Shown here one piece after another: positions 8,286 through 19,065 of a stretch of DNA of 64,000 nt. Source of the DNA: Cyanobium sp. M30B3 (GTDB lineage: Bacteria > Cyanobacteriota > Cyanobacteriia > PCC-6307 > Cyanobiaceae); the NCBI GenBank assembly GCA_018399015.1, contig CP073761.1, positions 2,666,001 to 2,730,000 on the forward strand, read 5' to 3'. Positions within the stretch are counted from its first letter, which is position 1. Every line of letters begins with the position of its first letter. Position numbers and translations under genes: made by a program. Below the pieces are notes generated by a model. That model was not told the origin of the DNA. It saw nothing but the letters and a program-made list of their open reading frames with translations, and searched no databases.

Positions 8286-9298
8286 TCAGACCCGTTCTAG
8301 CCAGGGGGTTACCAGCTGCCGCGCCAGGGCAAGGGCCTGGGGCCAGAGATCACCCGCATGGAGCAGGGCCTGGCCCCGCCCCTGCGCCTGGAGCAACAGG
8401 GGCTGCAGCTGGCGGCGGGCCACACCGCCGAAGGCCACTCCGGCGCAGAAACCCGCTGGCAACGGCTCCGCCGCCAGCAGGGGCAGGCTGCGCCGATTGG
8501 TGCCACCGGCCAGCTGCAGGGGCCCGGGGGGCATCGCCCTGTGCCGTGACGCCAGCAGAGCCACCGCCGCCCGGGCGGTGCCGTCCCCCACATCGCCGCT
8601 CATCGGCCGGCCATCCAGCTGCCAGAGGGGGCGGAAGCCGCCACGGCGCAGGGCCCCAAACCGCTGCCAGAGTTCAGTCGGTGGCACATCGGCACCGGCG
8701 CTCACAGCGAGGCGGCGCAGGGGCACTCCGCTGGCCGCCAGCTGGCCGAGTCGCTCCTCAAAAGCCAGCTGGCGGCCCGGCTGGGTGTGCAGCTCCACCG
8801 CATCGGGGCTGAGCTCGCGCAGCAGGGGCGGCACGGCCTGGGGGGCCAGCACCTGGCCACGCTCCTCGATCAGGCCCCGGGGGCAGGCGGGCAGGCAGCG
8901 ACCGCAGCCGTAGCAGCGCTCCTCCAGCACCCCCGCCTGGCCCGTTGCCTGCGCACCGATGGCCTGGGCCGGACACACCCGTTCACAGGGTCGCGGGCAC
9001 TGCGGCGGACAGCGGCGGGGATCAAACCAGGCCTTGCGGAAGTGGGGGTCCTGCCCATCACTGAGGCTCACCATCAGCCAGGGGCGGGCAGCGCCGCGGG
9101 CCACCGCCCAGGCGATCCCCGGCGTGCGGCCGCCACCACGGCCTGGTCCGCGGCCACATCCAGGCAGTGAACCCCGGCCAGGGCATAGATCCCGGCCAGG
9201 TCCTCAATGGCTGCCAGATCCTGGTTGGAAGCGCCGGCAATCCACTTCACCCAGCGCCCGGCGACCAGGGCCGCATCCCCGCGGGAGGGGTCGGTCAT
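8286..9298 (-). CDS. ldpA: LdpA, Fe-S circadian input protein, single-base frameshift
   Basis: LdpA is an iron-sulfur protein that senses redox state and modulates the cyanobacterial clock. The N-terminus ([20 protein letters not shown], then YALAGVHCLDVAADQAVVAAAR) reads from ATG 9298. The rest (ARPWLMVSLSDGQDPHFRK onward) is in another frame that can also begin at GTG 9104. Adding one G to the four-G run at 9117-9120 joins them as ARRGIAWAVARG and gives about 337 residues, the family's size. Two ferredoxin-like cysteine clusters are present: CPPQCPRPCERVCP and CYGCGRCLPACP. The start overlaps the kinase stop as ATGA. Confidence 0.87.
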
Positions 9299-10878
9299 CC
9301 GGCTGGCGGGTCGTCGGGGGGAGTGGGCAACGCCGGAAAGCGCAGCGTCATCGCTGCCCCACCCAGGGGCGAGCGGCCCAGACGCAGGCTGCCGCCATGG
9401 TTCTCCATGGTGGTGTTCACCACGTAGAGGCCCACACCCTTCCCCCCGGCCTGGCCGCTGGACAAGGCGTTGGCGGCGACCAGCTCAGGTGGCAGGCCCG
9501 GGCCGTTGTCCTCCACCGCCAGTTCCAGGGCCTCGCCAGTGCGCCGCAGGGCCACGGCGATGTGGGGCTGGACCGTGGCCGCCGCCTGCAGGGCCTGCTG
9601 GGCATTGCGCAGCAGGTTGACCACCACGATCTGCAGCTGGGCCCCATCGCCGGCCACCCAACAGGGGGCCTGCGTGGCCCGGGAGTCAACGGTGATCCCG
9701 GCACCCAGGAGCGTGCGGCGCAGGAACAACAGGGCACTCTCCACCACTTCGCTGAGATTCACCGGCAGGTGCGGGGTCTGCACGTTGCGCAGCAGGGTGC
9801 GCATCTTTTCGGTGGTCTGCAGCAACTGCCGCGCCTGGTCGCGCTGGGCGGCCAGCAGACCGCGCAGCTGGGCGGAGGTCGGGTCGGCAGCCTGCTCGAT
9901 GCTGGCGAGGGCCAGCTGTGCTCCGATCAACAGGGTGCTGAGGGGCTGCTGAATCTCATGCACCATGGCGGCCGCCGTGAGGCTGGATTGGAGCTTGCGC
10001 TCCAGCTCAGCCTGCTGCTGCCGGCGCTGCCGCCGTCCCCGGCGCCTGGCCAGGGCCAGGGCCAGCTCCGCCCGCCTGCGCTCGGTGATGTCCAGGAATG
10101 CCGCCACCAGCAGATCGTCCAGCACCACGGCACTGAGCCACACATCGCGACGGCTGCCATCCCGGCAGGTCACGCGGTAGTCCCGGGCAGGAATCCGGCC
10201 ATCGCCCCGCAGAGCGGCGGCCAGGTCTCGCTGCCAGCGCTCGCTGTAGAAACGGCGGCGCAGCGGATGGGGATAGGCCTGCCTCATCCAGTCGGCAACG
10301 CTCTCCACGCTGCCCAGGTCGTGGCCGAAGGTTTCGCTGAAGCAGCGATTCAGATACTCAAACCTCTGCTCTCCCTCCACCCGGCTGCTGCCCACGGGAA
10401 TCGGCAGGTGGGCGAGGATGCGGTGCAGTTCCTGCTGCTGCTGCTGCAGCTCCTGCTCGCGCTGTTTGAGGTCGCTGATGTCGATCATCACCCCCTCCCA
10501 CAGGAGGCAGCCGTCGGCCTCCCGTGTAGGGGTCGACTGGATGCGCACCCAGCTCACCTCGCCGCGCACCAGCAGGCGGCCGTGCCAGAGGAACGGCGTG
10601 CCGGCCGAGAGCGCCTCCACGTTGTGCCGGCGCAGGTCCTCCCGGTCGTCGGGGTGCACCGCTGCAATCGCCAGGTGCGGGTTGGCCTGAAGGTCCTCGA
10701 GCTCCAGATCCACCATCGCCAGCCATGCCCGGCTGGCGAACAGAAAGGTTTCGCTGAGATCCGGCCGGCTGCGCATCACATAGAGGCCCACCGGAATGTT
10801 CTCGCTCAGCTCCTGCCAGCGGGCTGCCCGCTCGGGAGCGCCAGCCTGGACGGCCTGCGGTCCAGGCTGGGGATTCAC
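9295..10878 (-). CDS. PAS-domain sensor histidine kinase
   Basis: 527 residues with no membrane segment, so a cytoplasmic sensor. Two PAS/PAC modules occupy about residues 20-140 and 150-275, each ending in an [11 protein letters not shown]-like connector; a Gln-rich coiled stretch lies between them. The HisKA helix has the phosphoacceptor in MVHEIQQPL (His307). The HATPase domain shows the N box ([10 protein letters not shown]), G1 (DNGPGLP) and G2 (GGKGVGLYV). The ligand is unknown. It overlaps both ndhN (10875-10878) and ldpA (9295-9298) by four bases, so it is translated from the same message as NDH-1 and clock-input proteins. No response regulator is adjacent. Confidence 0.88.
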   Translation of the reverse strand: MNPQPGPQAVQAGAPERAARWQELSENIPVGLYVMRSRPDLSETFLFASRAWLAMVDLELEDLQANPHLAIAAVHPDDREDLRRHNVEALSAGTPFLWHGRLLVRGEVSWVRIQSTPTREADGCLLWEGVMIDISDLKQREQELQQQQQELHRILAHLPIPVGSSRVEGEQRFEYLNRCFSETFGHDLGSVESVADWMRQAYPHPLRRRFYSERWQRDLAAALRGDGRIPARDYRVTCRDGSRRDVWLSAVVLDDLLVAAFLDITERRRAELALALARRRGRRQRRQQQAELERKLQSSLTAAAMVHEIQQPLSTLLIGAQLALASIEQAADPTSAQLRGLLAAQRDQARQLLQTTEKMRTLLRNVQTPHLPVNLSEVVESALLFLRRTLLGAGITVDSRATQAPCWVAGDGAQLQIVVVNLLRNAQQALQAAATVQPHIAVALRRTGEALELAVEDNGPGLPPELVAANALSSGQAGGKGVGLYVVNTTMENHGGSLRLGRSPLGGAAMTLRFPALPTPPDDPPAG

Positions 10879-11330
10879 ACCAGTTCGGCCAGGGGCTGCC
10901 AGCGCAGCGCCCGCGCGCCGCCCATCTCCACCACCAGCTTGAGACGGGGTTCGCGCTGGCTGAGATTCACCAGGGAGGTGAGCTCGGCGGACGAGAGCAC
11001 CTGGCCCTCCAGCAGCCAGAGCACGATGGGTGCCTCACCCTCCAGCAGGGCCCCGAGCTGGGGCATCACCCGCAGCACCTCACCCACGGCTGCGCCGCGG
11101 CCCACGCTCTGGTGACCCAGGTGGGGGGGGCGGACGCCATGGAGCTGCAACAGGTAGGCCTCCGGATCACCCAGGCCCCGCGCCGAGCTGATCTGGGCCC
11201 GGTAGCCATGGGCCCGCAAGCGGCGCAGCAGCCGGGTTTCAGCCCCACCCTCGAGCGGGGCAAACAGGGCCAGGGCCCCAGCCCGCTCAAGCTCCTGGCG
11301 AAAACCGCGGCCGGAGAGCAGCAGGGGCAT
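10875..11330 (-). CDS. ndhN: NAD(P)H-quinone oxidoreductase subunit N
   Basis: 151 residues from ATG 11330 ([15 protein letters not shown]). Conserved segments are [57 protein letters not shown] and the C-terminal [15 protein letters not shown]. NdhN is an oxygenic-photosynthesis-specific peripheral subunit of NDH-1, located near the hydrophilic/membrane arm junction and needed for cyclic electron flow and respiration. The open frame extends far upstream, but that stretch lacks family similarity. It is the first gene of the ndhN-kinase-ldpA-ycf45 run. Confidence 0.94.
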   Translation of the reverse strand: MPLLLSGRGFRQELERAGALALFAPLEGGAETRLLRRLRAHGYRAQISSARGLGDPEAYLLQLHGVRPPHLGHQSVGRGAAVGEVLRVMPQLGALLEGEAPIVLWLLEGQVLSSAELTSLVNLSQREPRLKLVVEMGGARALRWQPLAELV

Positions 11331-11801
11331 CGGGCTCAGAAAATGCTGCTGTGAGTCTGACAGCTGAAAAGACGCAGGCGAGCGCGTAGGCCTCCCCGCG
11401 GGAGGGGTGGGAGGCTGTGGGTTACAGTTGTGAGCTGTGCTTCGATCCTGCGCCCGACCGCTAGCCGGGCCTCCAGGTCTCTGCACCGGATCACCAGTGG
11501 TGGTGGTCTGCCCCATGGCCGGGAAACTGGTTGAACGCATCGGCACAGCCCAGTTGTGTCAGATCCGGTTCAGACAAGTCCCGTCGCCACGCTGATCAGC
11601 TTCTGATCGGCCGTCCCGCTAGCTCCTCGGTTGTTCTGATCCGTCCGGATCGCAGATCCAAGGACTTCACACGCGCTGTGGCCCACGCCAGCGCCCGTGT
11701 GTCAAAGCGAAGTCGGGTCGCCGCCTCAGCCCTGCCTCAGCCACAGCGGGTTTTCCCGTTTCCGGTTCACCGGACGTCCAGCTGGCGCTTCCATCCCTCC
11801 T
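11331..11801. other. divergent intergenic region between ndhN and rplC
   Basis: About 470 bases hold the outward promoters for ndhN (minus) and the ribosomal cluster (plus). I see no protein-like frame and no clear -35/-10 pair. A small GC-rich hairpin, CCTCCC-CGC-GGGAGG, is at 11391-11405. The rplC start is preceded by a pyrimidine-rich stretch rather than a Shine-Dalgarno sequence. The length leaves room for a long ribosomal leader. Confidence 0.5.
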
Positions 11802-12449
11802 ATGTCCATCGGCATCCTTGGGAAGAAACTGGGCATGTCCCAGTTCTTCGACGACGAGGGCAGGTCCATCCCGGTCACCCTGATCGAGGCCGGTCCCTGC
11901 CGCATCACCCAGCTCAAATCCACCAGCACCGACGGCTACAACGCCGTGCAGCTCGGCTTCGGCGAGGTGCGCCAGAAGCTCGTCAACAAGCCGGCCCAGG
12001 GTCATCTGGCCAAGTCCGGCGACGAGCCCCTGCGCCACCTCAAGGAATACCGGGTCGACAACCTTGACGGGCTCGAGCTGGGTGGCTCTGTCACCGTGAC
12101 CGCCTTCGAGACAGGCCAGAAGGTGGATGTGAGTGGCGACACGATGGGCCGCGGCTTCGCCGGCTATCAGAAACGCCACGGGTTCAGCCGGGGGCCCATG
12201 TCCCACGGTTCAAAGAACCACCGGGAGCCCGGCTCCACCGGCGCCGGCACCACCCCAGGCCGGATCTACCCCGGCAAGCGCATGGCCGGCCGCTATGGCG
12301 GCAAGCAGATCACCACCCGGGGGCTCACCATCCTCAAGGTGGATGCCGAGCGCAACCTGCTGGTGGTCAAGGGCTCGGTGCCCGGCAAGCCCGGCGCCCT
12401 GCTCAACATCCGCCCGGCCAACCGGGTGGGCGCCAAGCCGGCCAACTGA
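11802..12449 (+). CDS. rplC: 50S ribosomal protein L3
   Basis: 215 residues from ATG 11802 ([16 protein letters not shown]). Contains the family core [30 protein letters not shown], written here only to mark the loop that reaches the peptidyl-transferase centre (about residues 120-150). L3 initiates 50S assembly by binding the 3' domain of 23S rRNA. It is the first gene of the cluster here; rpsJ is not upstream, as usual in cyanobacteria. An upstream extension of the frame is not protein-like. Confidence 0.97.
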   Translation: MSIGILGKKLGMSQFFDDEGRSIPVTLIEAGPCRITQLKSTSTDGYNAVQLGFGEVRQKLVNKPAQGHLAKSGDEPLRHLKEYRVDNLDGLELGGSVTVTAFETGQKVDVSGDTMGRGFAGYQKRHGFSRGPMSHGSKNHREPGSTGAGTTPGRIYPGKRMAGRYGGKQITTRGLTILKVDAERNLLVVKGSVPGKPGALLNIRPANRVGAKPAN

Positions 12450-12463
12450 GGAGGACCGAGAAC

Positions 12464-13099
12464 ATGGCTAACTGTGTGATTCACGACTGGCAGGGCAAGG
12501 AGGCCGGCAAGGCCAGCCTCGACCTGAAGGTCGCCAAGGAGAGCTCCGCCACCGACCTGGTGCACCGCGCCGTGGTGCGGCAACTGGCCCACGCCCGGCA
12601 GGGAACGGCCAGCACCCTCACCCGCGCCGAGGTCGCCGGCGGCGGTCGCAAGCCCTACAAGCAGAAAGGCACCGGCCGAGCCCGCCAGGGTTCGATCCGT
12701 ACCCCCCTGCGGCCCGGCGGCGGTGTGGTGTTCGGGCCCAAGCCCCGCAGCTACACCCTGGCGATGAACCGCAAGGAGCGTCGCCTGGCCCTGCGCACCG
12801 CCCTGATGAGCCGGATCAATGATCTGGTGGTGGTGAAGGGCTTCGGATCCGGGCTGGACACCCCGAAGACCAGGGACATCGTGGCCGGCCTGGGCCGCCT
12901 CGGCATCCAGCCACAAGCCAAGGTGCTCGTGGTGCTGGACAACCCCTCGGAGGTGGTGCGCAAGTCCGTGCGCAACCTCGAAAAAGTGAAGCTGATCGCC
13001 GCTGATCAGCTCAACGTGTTCGACCTGCTCCACGCCAACTCCCTGGTGGTGAGCGACGAGGCACTCGCGAAGATTCAGGAGGTCTACGGCGATGGCTGA
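12464..13099 (+). CDS. rplD: 50S ribosomal protein L4
   Basis: 211 residues. The conserved tentacle loop region [19 protein letters not shown] lies at about residues 62-80 and lines the exit tunnel. A strong GAGGAG Shine-Dalgarno precedes ATG 12464. In enterobacteria L4 represses its own operon; no comparable leader is evident here. It overlaps rplW by eight bases. Confidence 0.97.
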   Translation: MANCVIHDWQGKEAGKASLDLKVAKESSATDLVHRAVVRQLAHARQGTASTLTRAEVAGGGRKPYKQKGTGRARQGSIRTPLRPGGGVVFGPKPRSYTLAMNRKERRLALRTALMSRINDLVVVKGFGSGLDTPKTRDIVAGLGRLGIQPQAKVLVVLDNPSEVVRKSVRNLEKVKLIAADQLNVFDLLHANSLVVSDEALAKIQEVYGDG

Positions 13100-13394
13100 A
13101 CGTTTTGCAGGCCGGCTCGCGGATGTGATCCGCCGGCCGCTGATCACCGAGAAGGCCACCCGTGCCCTCGAGCTGAACCAATACACCTTTGAGGTGGATC
13201 ACCGGGCCGCCAAGCCCGACATCAAGGCGGCCGTCGAAGAGCTCTTCGACGTCAAGGTGGTGGGTGTCAGCACCATGAATCCGCCGCGCCGCACGCGCCG
13301 CGTCGGTCGCTTTGCCGGCAAGCGCGCCCAGGTGAAAAAGGCCGTGGTGCGCCTGGCCGAGGGCAACGCCATCCAGCTGTTCCCTGAGTCCTGA
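13092..13394 (+). CDS. rplW: 50S ribosomal protein L23
   Basis: 100 residues: [19 protein letters not shown], then the loop [19 protein letters not shown] and the terminal strand. L23 sits at the tunnel exit and docks trigger factor, SRP and SecYEG. The start lies inside the end of rplD, suggesting translational coupling. Length is normal for the family. Confidence 0.97.
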   Translation: MAERFAGRLADVIRRPLITEKATRALELNQYTFEVDHRAAKPDIKAAVEELFDVKVVGVSTMNPPRRTRRVGRFAGKRAQVKKAVVRLAEGNAIQLFPES

Positions 13395-13409
13395 GGCGCC
13401 TGAACACCC

Positions 13410-14273
13410 ATGGCAATCCGTAACTACCGCCCCATCACACCCGGCACCCGCACCCGCGTCGCCAGCAATTTCGCTGAGGTGAGCGGCCGCGAGCGCATCA
13501 AGGGCCTGGTGGTGGCCAAGCACCGTCACAAGGGCCGCAACAACCGCGGCGTGATCACCTGCCGCCACCGCGGCGGTGGCCACAAGCGCCTCTATCGAAT
13601 CGTCGACTTCCGTCGCGACAAGCACGGCGTGGTGGCGAAGGTGGCCGCCATCCACTACGACCCCCATCGCAACGCCCGCCTGGCCCTGCTCTTCTACGCC
13701 GATGGCGAGAAGCGCTACATCCTTGCCCCGGCAGGCATTGAGATCGGCCAGCAGGTGGTGTCCGGTCCCGATTCACCGATCGAAACCGGCAACGCCCTCC
13801 CCCTTTCCGCCATCCCCCTGGGCTCCAGCGTTCACAACGTGGAGCTGTATGCCGGCCGTGGTGGCCAGATGGTGCGCACCGCCGGCGCCAGCGCCCAGGT
13901 GATGGCCAAGGAAGGCGACTACGTCGCCCTCAAGCTGCCCTCCACCGAGGTGCGCCTGGTGCGCCGTGAGTGCTACGCCACCCTGGGCGAGGTGGGCAAT
14001 TCCGAGGTGCGCAACACCAGCCTGGGCAAGGCCGGCCGCAAACGCTGGCTGGGCCGTCGGCCCGAGGTGCGCGGCTCGGTGATGAACCCCTGCGACCACC
14101 CCCACGGTGGTGGTGAGGGTCGGGCGCCGATCGGCCGCTCCGGTCCGGTTACCCCCTGGGGCAAGCCGGCCCTGGGCCTGAAAACCCGTAAGCGGAACAA
14201 ACCGAGCAACCGGTTTGTGCTCCGGAAACGTCGCCGCACCTCCAAGCGGAGCCGTGGCGGACGCGATTCCTGA
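13410..14273 (+). CDS. rplB: 50S ribosomal protein L2
   Basis: 287 residues with the diagnostic [18 protein letters not shown] near residue 227, which includes the conserved His needed for peptidyl-transferase-centre function. The C-terminus is strongly basic ([14 protein letters not shown]). L2 binds 23S rRNA domain IV and bridges to 16S. It begins 16 bases after rplW. Confidence 0.98.
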   Translation: MAIRNYRPITPGTRTRVASNFAEVSGRERIKGLVVAKHRHKGRNNRGVITCRHRGGGHKRLYRIVDFRRDKHGVVAKVAAIHYDPHRNARLALLFYADGEKRYILAPAGIEIGQQVVSGPDSPIETGNALPLSAIPLGSSVHNVELYAGRGGQMVRTAGASAQVMAKEGDYVALKLPSTEVRLVRRECYATLGEVGNSEVRNTSLGKAGRKRWLGRRPEVRGSVMNPCDHPHGGGEGRAPIGRSGPVTPWGKPALGLKTRKRNKPSNRFVLRKRRRTSKRSRGGRDS

Positions 14274-14308
14274 TGAACCACACCGCTTTGCACGCCGCTT
14301 AATCCGCT

Positions 14309-14584
14309 ATGGGACGCTCACTCAAAAAAGGTCCGTTCGTTGCCGACAGCCTGCTCCGCAAGGTTGAAAAGCAGAACGCCGCCGACGACAAATCCGTGAT
14401 CAAGACCTGGTCGCGGGCTTCCACCATCCTGCCGATGATGATCGGCCACACGATTGCCGTGCACAATGGCAAATCCCACGTGCCCGTCTACGTGACGGAG
14501 CAGATGGTGGGCCACAAGCTCGGGGAATTCGCCCCAACCCGCACGTTCCGGGGCCACATCAAGGACAAGAAAGGAGGCCGTTGA
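14309..14584 (+). CDS. rpsS: 30S ribosomal protein S19
   Basis: 91 residues beginning [20 protein letters not shown], with the core [23 protein letters not shown] and the end [11 protein letters not shown]19 pairs with S13 in the small-subunit head. Its stop is three bases before the rplV start, with a shared AAGGAGG site upstream of rplV. Confidence 0.98.
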   Translation: MGRSLKKGPFVADSLLRKVEKQNAADDKSVIKTWSRASTILPMMIGHTIAVHNGKSHVPVYVTEQMVGHKLGEFAPTRTFRGHIKDKKGGR

Positions 14585-14587
14585 ACC

Positions 14588-14941
14588 ATGGCAACTACCA
14601 CTGCCAATCAGGCCCAGGCCCACGGCCGCTTCATCCGCGGCTCCGCCTCCAAGGTGCGGCGGGTGCTGGATCAGATCCGGGGTCGCAGTTATCGCGACGC
14701 CCTGATCCTGCTCGAGTTCATGCCTTACCGCTCCACCGGCCCCATCACCAAGGTGCTGCGCAGCGCGGTGGCCAACGCCGAGCACAATCTGGGTCTGGAT
14801 CCCGCCACCCTGGTGATCACCCAGGCCAGCGCCGACATGGGGCCCTCCCTGAAGCGCTACCGGCCCCGCGCCCAGGGTCGCGCCTACGCGATCAAGAAAC
14901 AGACCTGCCACATCAGCATTGCTGTGGCTCCTTCCGCCTGA
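14588..14941 (+). CDS. rplV: 50S ribosomal protein L22
   Basis: 117 residues; the conserved [19 protein letters not shown] and the C-terminal hairpin [18 protein letters not shown], which lines the exit tunnel and is where macrolide-resistance changes arise in other bacteria. An Ala/Gln N-terminal extension of about 10 residues is seen, as in other picocyanobacteria. Confidence 0.97.
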   Translation: MATTTANQAQAHGRFIRGSASKVRRVLDQIRGRSYRDALILLEFMPYRSTGPITKVLRSAVANAEHNLGLDPATLVITQASADMGPSLKRYRPRAQGRAYAIKKQTCHISIAVAPSA

Positions 14942-14960
14942 CCCCCGAGGACACCGCCCG

Positions 14961-15689
14961 ATGGGACACAAGATCCATCCAACCGGACTGCGCCTGGGGA
15001 TCACCCAGGAGCACCGGTCCCGCTGGTACGCCCCCAGCAAGACCTATCCGACCCTCCTCCAGGAGGACGACCGGATCCGCAAATTCATCCACAAGAAATA
15101 CGGCGCTGCCGGTATCTCTGATGTGCTGATCGCCCGCAAGGCCGACCAGCTCGAGGTGGAACTCAAAACCGCCCGCCCGGGTGTGCTGGTCGGCCGCCAG
15201 GGCAGTGGGATTGAGGAGCTGCGCACCGGTATCCAGAACACCGTGGGGGATACGAACCGCCAGGTGCGTATCAACGTGGTGGAAGTGGAGCGGGTGGACG
15301 CCGACGCCTTCCTGTTGGCCGAGTACATCGCCCAGCAGCTGGAGAAGCGCGTGGCCTTCCGCCGCGTGATCCGCATGGCCGTGCAGCGGGCCCAGCGGGC
15401 CGGTGTGCTCGGCCTGAAGATCCAGGTGAGCGGCCGCCTCAACGGCGCCGAGATCGCCCGCACCGAGTGGACCCGCGAAGGCCGTGTGCCCCTGCACACC
15501 CTCCGGGCCGACATTGACTACGCCACCAAGCTGGCCAGCACCACCTACGGGGTGCTGGGCATCAAGGTGTGGGTGTTCAAAGGCGAGGTTCTGCCTGGCC
15601 AGAAGGAGCAGGTGCCCGTGGGCGCCGCCCCCCGCCGCCGGACCAGCCGGCAGCCCCAACAGTTCGAAGACCGCTCCAACCAGGAGTGA
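14961..15689 (+). CDS. rpsC: 30S ribosomal protein S3
   Basis: 242 residues from ATG 14961 ([15 protein letters not shown]); an in-frame extension to 14919 overlaps rplV and is not conserved. It has a KH domain with the GxxG-type loop [13 protein letters not shown] (about residues 74-86) and a C-terminal domain with the [18 protein letters not shown] segment. It forms part of the mRNA entry channel with S4 and S5. The tail is Arg/Gln-rich. Confidence 0.97.
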   Translation: MGHKIHPTGLRLGITQEHRSRWYAPSKTYPTLLQEDDRIRKFIHKKYGAAGISDVLIARKADQLEVELKTARPGVLVGRQGSGIEELRTGIQNTVGDTNRQVRINVVEVERVDADAFLLAEYIAQQLEKRVAFRRVIRMAVQRAQRAGVLGLKIQVSGRLNGAEIARTEWTREGRVPLHTLRADIDYATKLASTTYGVLGIKVWVFKGEVLPGQKEQVPVGAAPRRRTSRQPQQFEDRSNQE

Positions 15690-15705
15690 TCAGGAGGCCT
15701 GAACC

Positions 15706-16167
15706 ATGCTGAGTCCAAGACGCGTCAAATTCCGCAAACAGCAGCGCGGCCGCATGCGCGGCATCGCCACTCGCGGCAACACGATTGCCTTCGGTGAGTT
15801 TGCCCTGCAAGCCCAGGAATGTGGCTGGATCACCTCGCGCCAGATCGAGGCCAGTCGCCGGGCGATGACCCGCTACGTGAAGCGGGGCGGCAAGATCTGG
15901 ATCCGGATCTTCCCCGACAAGCCCGTCACCATGCGCCCGGCGGAAACCCGCATGGGTTCCGGTAAGGGCAACCCGGAGTTCTGGGTGGCGGTGATCAAGC
16001 CCGGTCGCATCCTGTTTGAGATGGGCGGTGCCGACATCACCCCCGAGATCGCCAAGGAGGCCATGCGCCTGGCGCAGTACAAGCTGCCCATGAAAACCAA
16101 GTTCCTGTCCCTGGCGGATCAGGAAGCCGACCAGGCCGCCGAGGCGGTCGCCACCGTGGAGTCCTGA
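15706..16167 (+). CDS. rplP: 50S ribosomal protein L16
   Basis: 153 residues: [19 protein letters not shown], then [14 protein letters not shown] and [15 protein letters not shown]. It sits at the base of the central protuberance near the A site. It is preceded by CAGGAGG. The C-terminal Glu/Ala tail after about residue 138 is longer than in E. coli (136 residues). Confidence 0.97.
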   Translation: MLSPRRVKFRKQQRGRMRGIATRGNTIAFGEFALQAQECGWITSRQIEASRRAMTRYVKRGGKIWIRIFPDKPVTMRPAETRMGSGKGNPEFWVAVIKPGRILFEMGGADITPEIAKEAMRLAQYKLPMKTKFLSLADQEADQAAEAVATVES

Positions 16168-16169
16168 CC

Positions 16170-16394
16170 ATGGCTCGTCCCTCGATCGCCGAAACCCGCA
16201 AACTCGCCGAAGGCGAGTTTGCCGAGCAGATCAACGCCGTCCGGCGTGAACTGTTCGAACTGCGCTTCCAGCAGGCCACCCGCCGGCTGGAGACCACCCA
16301 CCGCTTCAAGGAAGCCCGCATCAAGCTGGCCCACCTGCTGACGGTGCAGAAGGAGCGGCAGCGCTCCGGCAGCCCGGCTGCCGCCTCAACCTGA
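16170..16394 (+). CDS. rpmC: 50S ribosomal protein L29
   Basis: 74 residues, an all-helical two-helix protein with the family motif [22 protein letters not shown] in the middle, located beside L23 at the tunnel exit. It starts two bases after the rplP stop. Short Ser/Ala/Pro tail. Confidence 0.95.
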   Translation: MARPSIAETRKLAEGEFAEQINAVRRELFELRFQQATRRLETTHRFKEARIKLAHLLTVQKERQRSGSPAAAST

Positions 16395-16423
16395 ACCGCC
16401 TCCTGATTTTCCCCCCAAGTCCC

Positions 16424-16675
16424 ATGGCTACCAAGGAACGGGTCGGCGTCGTCGTCAGCGACAAGATGGACAAAACGGTGGTGGTGGCGGTGGAAAACCG
16501 CTTCCCCCATCCCATCTACAAGAAGACGGTGAGCCGCACCAAGCGCTACAAGGCGCATGATGAAACCAACAACTGCAAGGTGGGCGACCAGGTTCGTATC
16601 ACCGAAACCCGCCCTCTCAGCCGCACCAAGCGCTGGACCGTGGCCGAGGTGATCAACACCTCCGCCGCCAATTGA
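16424..16675 (+). CDS. rpsQ: 30S ribosomal protein S17
   Basis: 83 residues, OB-fold: [38 protein letters not shown] and the [13 protein letters not shown] signature near residue 64. It is a primary 16S rRNA binding protein. The order rpmC-rpsQ-rplN is the standard spc junction. Confidence 0.97.
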   Translation: MATKERVGVVVSDKMDKTVVVAVENRFPHPIYKKTVSRTKRYKAHDETNNCKVGDQVRITETRPLSRTKRWTVAEVINTSAAN

Positions 16676-16688
16676 GGAGGACCGACCG

Positions 16689-17054
16689 ATGATTCAACAG
16701 GAAACCTTCCTCAACGTCGCTGACAACAGCGGCGCCAAGCGCATCCAGTGCATCCGCGTGCTGGGTACCAACCGTCGCTACGCCCATGTGGGTGATGTGA
16801 TCGTGGCCGCCGTCAAGGACGCCATGCCCAACATGGGTGTGAAGAAGTCTGATGTGGTCAAGGCCGTGGTGGTACGCACCAAGGCCACCCTGCGTCGCGA
16901 AACCGGAAACTCCATCCGCTTCGATGACAACGCGGCGGTGATCCTGGGTACTGACAACAACCCCAAGGGCACCCGCGTATTCGGCCCTGTGGCCCGTGAA
17001 CTGCGCGAGCGCAACTTCACCAAGATCGTGTCCCTCGCCCCGGAGGTGATCTGA
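16689..17054 (+). CDS. rplN: 50S ribosomal protein L14
   Basis: 121 residues: [19 protein letters not shown] and the signature [20 protein letters not shown] near the C-terminus. It interacts with 16S rRNA at a subunit bridge and is a docking site for silencing factor RsfS. A GAGGAGG ribosome site precedes the ATG. Confidence 0.98.
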   Translation: MIQQETFLNVADNSGAKRIQCIRVLGTNRRYAHVGDVIVAAVKDAMPNMGVKKSDVVKAVVVRTKATLRRETGNSIRFDDNAAVILGTDNNPKGTRVFGPVARELRERNFTKIVSLAPEVI

Positions 17055-17055
17055 G

Positions 17056-17412
17056 ATGGCTACCGCAACCCCAAAGGCCAAACCAGCCGAGCGCATCAAG
17101 ATGCGCATCAAAAAAGGCGACACCGTTCAGGTGATTGCCGGCAAGGACAAGGGCAAGACCGGCGAGGTGCTGCGCACCCTGCCCTACGAAAACCGTGTGG
17201 TGGTGCAGGGCATCAACCTGCGCACCCGCCACGTGAAGCCCACCCAGGAGGGCGAAACTGGTCGCATCGTCACCGAAGAGGCTGCAGTGCATGCCTCCAA
17301 CGTGATGCTCTACTCCACCACCAAGAAGGTGGCCAGCCGAGTGGAGATCGTCGTCGACAACGACGGCAATAAAAAGCGGCGGCTGAAGAAGACGGGGGAA
17401 ACGCTGGATTGA
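17056..17412 (+). CDS. rplX: 50S ribosomal protein L24
   Basis: 118 residues. The KOW motif [20 protein letters not shown] is at about residues 16-35, then the [18 protein letters not shown] strand pair. An assembly initiator protein at the 5' end of 23S rRNA. It starts one base after the rplN stop. The leading 15 residues are a variable Ala/Pro/Lys arm. Confidence 0.96.
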   Translation: MATATPKAKPAERIKMRIKKGDTVQVIAGKDKGKTGEVLRTLPYENRVVVQGINLRTRHVKPTQEGETGRIVTEEAAVHASNVMLYSTTKKVASRVEIVVDNDGNKKRRLKKTGETLD

Positions 17413-17516
17413 TCAGGGCCTTCCCCTGACACCGGTTTTCTTCTTCAGTCTTGTCATCAATCCTGTTCATGTCCGCCTTCTGACCCCGACCAGAAGCGCA
17501 TCCCCCATCCCCTGCC

Positions 17517-18056
17517 ATGTCACTCAAACAGCGCTACCGGGAGGCCATTCAGCCCAAACTTCTCAAGGAGCTGAATCTCTCCAACATCCACGAAGTCCCC
17601 AAGGTGGTGAAAGTCACCGTGAACCGGGGTCTCGGCGAAGCCGCCCAGAACGCCAAGGCGCTGGAGGCCTCCATTGAGGAGCTGGCCAACATCACCGGCC
17701 AGAAGGTGGTGGTGACCCGCGCCAAGAAGGCCATTGCCGGCTTCAAGATCCGCCAGGGCATGCCGATCGGCGTGGCTGTCACCCTGCGCGGTGAGCGGAT
17801 GTATGCCTTCCTGGAGCGCCTGATTCACCTGGCGCTGCCCCGCATCCGTGACTTCCGCGGCGTGAGCCCGAAGAGCTTCGACGGACGCGGGAACTACACC
17901 CTGGGGATCCGCGAGCAGATCATCTTCCCCGAGATCTCGTTCGACAAGATCGACGCGATCCGTGGCATGGACGTCACGATCGTCACTTCAGCCCGTAACG
18001 ACGAAGAGGGCCGGGCCCTCCTCCGCGAGATGGGAATGCCGTTCCGCAGCAACTGA
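17517..18056 (+). CDS. rplE: 50S ribosomal protein L5
   Basis: 179 residues, normal length. Conserved [36 protein letters not shown] and [19 protein letters not shown]. It binds 5S rRNA in the central protuberance. The 104-base gap after rplX is the widest in this section; rpsN, which follows rplE in many bacteria, is absent. Confidence 0.97.
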   Translation: MSLKQRYREAIQPKLLKELNLSNIHEVPKVVKVTVNRGLGEAAQNAKALEASIEELANITGQKVVVTRAKKAIAGFKIRQGMPIGVAVTLRGERMYAFLERLIHLALPRIRDFRGVSPKSFDGRGNYTLGIREQIIFPEISFDKIDAIRGMDVTIVTSARNDEEGRALLREMGMPFRSN

Positions 18057-18075
18057 GCCCTCTTCGGACCCGACC

Positions 18076-18477
18076 ATGGCCAATCACGACCCTATTTCCG
18101 ACATGCTCACCCGCATTCGCAATGCGAGTGAGAAGCGTCACGAGACCACCCGCATCCCCTCCTCAAGGCTGCTGCGCAACATCGCCAACGTGCTGCAGCA
18201 GGAAGGCTTCATCGCCGGCATCAGCGAAGAAGGTGATGGCGTGAAAAAAGAACTGGTGCTTGAGCTCAAGTACAGCGGCAAGCACCGCCAACCCACGATC
18301 CGTTCGGTGCAACGCGTCAGCAAGCCTGGCCTGCGCATCTACAAGAACACCCGCCAGCTCCCCAAGGTGCTCGGCGGTCTGGGAGTGGCGATCATCTCCA
18401 CCTCCAGGGGTGTGATGAGCGACCGCGATGCCCGCAAGCAGGGCGTCGGCGGCGAAGTGCTCTGCTACGTCTATTGA
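18076..18477 (+). CDS. rpsH: 30S ribosomal protein S8
   Basis: 133 residues from ATG 18076 ([17 protein letters not shown]); the frame is open further upstream inside rplE but that part is unconserved. The C-terminal signature [20 protein letters not shown] is intact. It binds 16S rRNA helix 21 and in E. coli represses the spc operon. Confidence 0.97.
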   Translation: MANHDPISDMLTRIRNASEKRHETTRIPSSRLLRNIANVLQQEGFIAGISEEGDGVKKELVLELKYSGKHRQPTIRSVQRVSKPGLRIYKNTRQLPKVLGGLGVAIISTSRGVMSDRDARKQGVGGEVLCYVY

Positions 18478-18493
18478 TCCGGGAGGTCGTTCC

Positions 18494-19033
18494 ATGTCAC
18501 GTATCGGTAAAGCACCCATTCCCGTCCCCGGTGGCGTCACCGTGACCCTCAAGGGTCCCGATGTCACCATCAAGGGTCCCAAGGGAGAACTGAGTCGCAC
18601 CCTTCCCGACGGGGTGTCCATTGCCCAGGAAGGCGACACCCTGGTGGTGAGCCCGGACGGCGAGAGCCGCCGCTCCCGTGAGCGCCACGGCCTCTGCCGC
18701 ACGCTGGTGGCCAACATGGTGGAGGGCGTCAGCCAGGGTTTCACCCGCAAGCTGGAGATCGTCGGCGTGGGCTACCGCGCCGCGGTGCAGGGCAAGAAGC
18801 TGGTGGTGAGCGCCGGCTACAGCCACCAGGTGGAAATGATTCCCCCGGATGGCGTGAGCTTCACGGTCGAAAACAACACCACCGTGCTGGTGTCCGGGGC
18901 CAACAAGGAGCTGGTGGGCAACGAAGCCGCCAAGGTGCGGGCCATTCGTCCTCCCGAGCCCTACAAGGGCAAGGGCATCAAGTACGAGGGCGAGCGCATC
19001 CTGCGCAAGGCCGGTAAGACCGGTAAGAAATGA
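18494..19033 (+). CDS. rplF: 50S ribosomal protein L6
   Basis: 179 residues from ATG 18494 ([15 protein letters not shown]). Two related alpha/beta repeats, and the C-terminal signature [19 protein letters not shown]. Located near the factor-binding site. A GGGAGG site precedes the start. The frame opens upstream into rpsH but without similarity. Confidence 0.97.
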   Translation: MSRIGKAPIPVPGGVTVTLKGPDVTIKGPKGELSRTLPDGVSIAQEGDTLVVSPDGESRRSRERHGLCRTLVANMVEGVSQGFTRKLEIVGVGYRAAVQGKKLVVSAGYSHQVEMIPPDGVSFTVENNTTVLVSGANKELVGNEAAKVRAIRPPEPYKGKGIKYEGERILRKAGKTGKK

Positions 19034-19065
19034 GGTCTGCCTGAGCGTCGTTACCCTTTATCTCC

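Noticed and set aside
8959-11115. 718-codon plus-strand frame opposite ldpA and the kinase
   Set aside because: Covers several real minus-strand genes and has no protein-like pattern.
17413-17516. Weak hairpin CAGGG/CCCTG after rplX as a terminator
   Set aside because: Stem too short, no T run at its base, and the next gene continues the operon.
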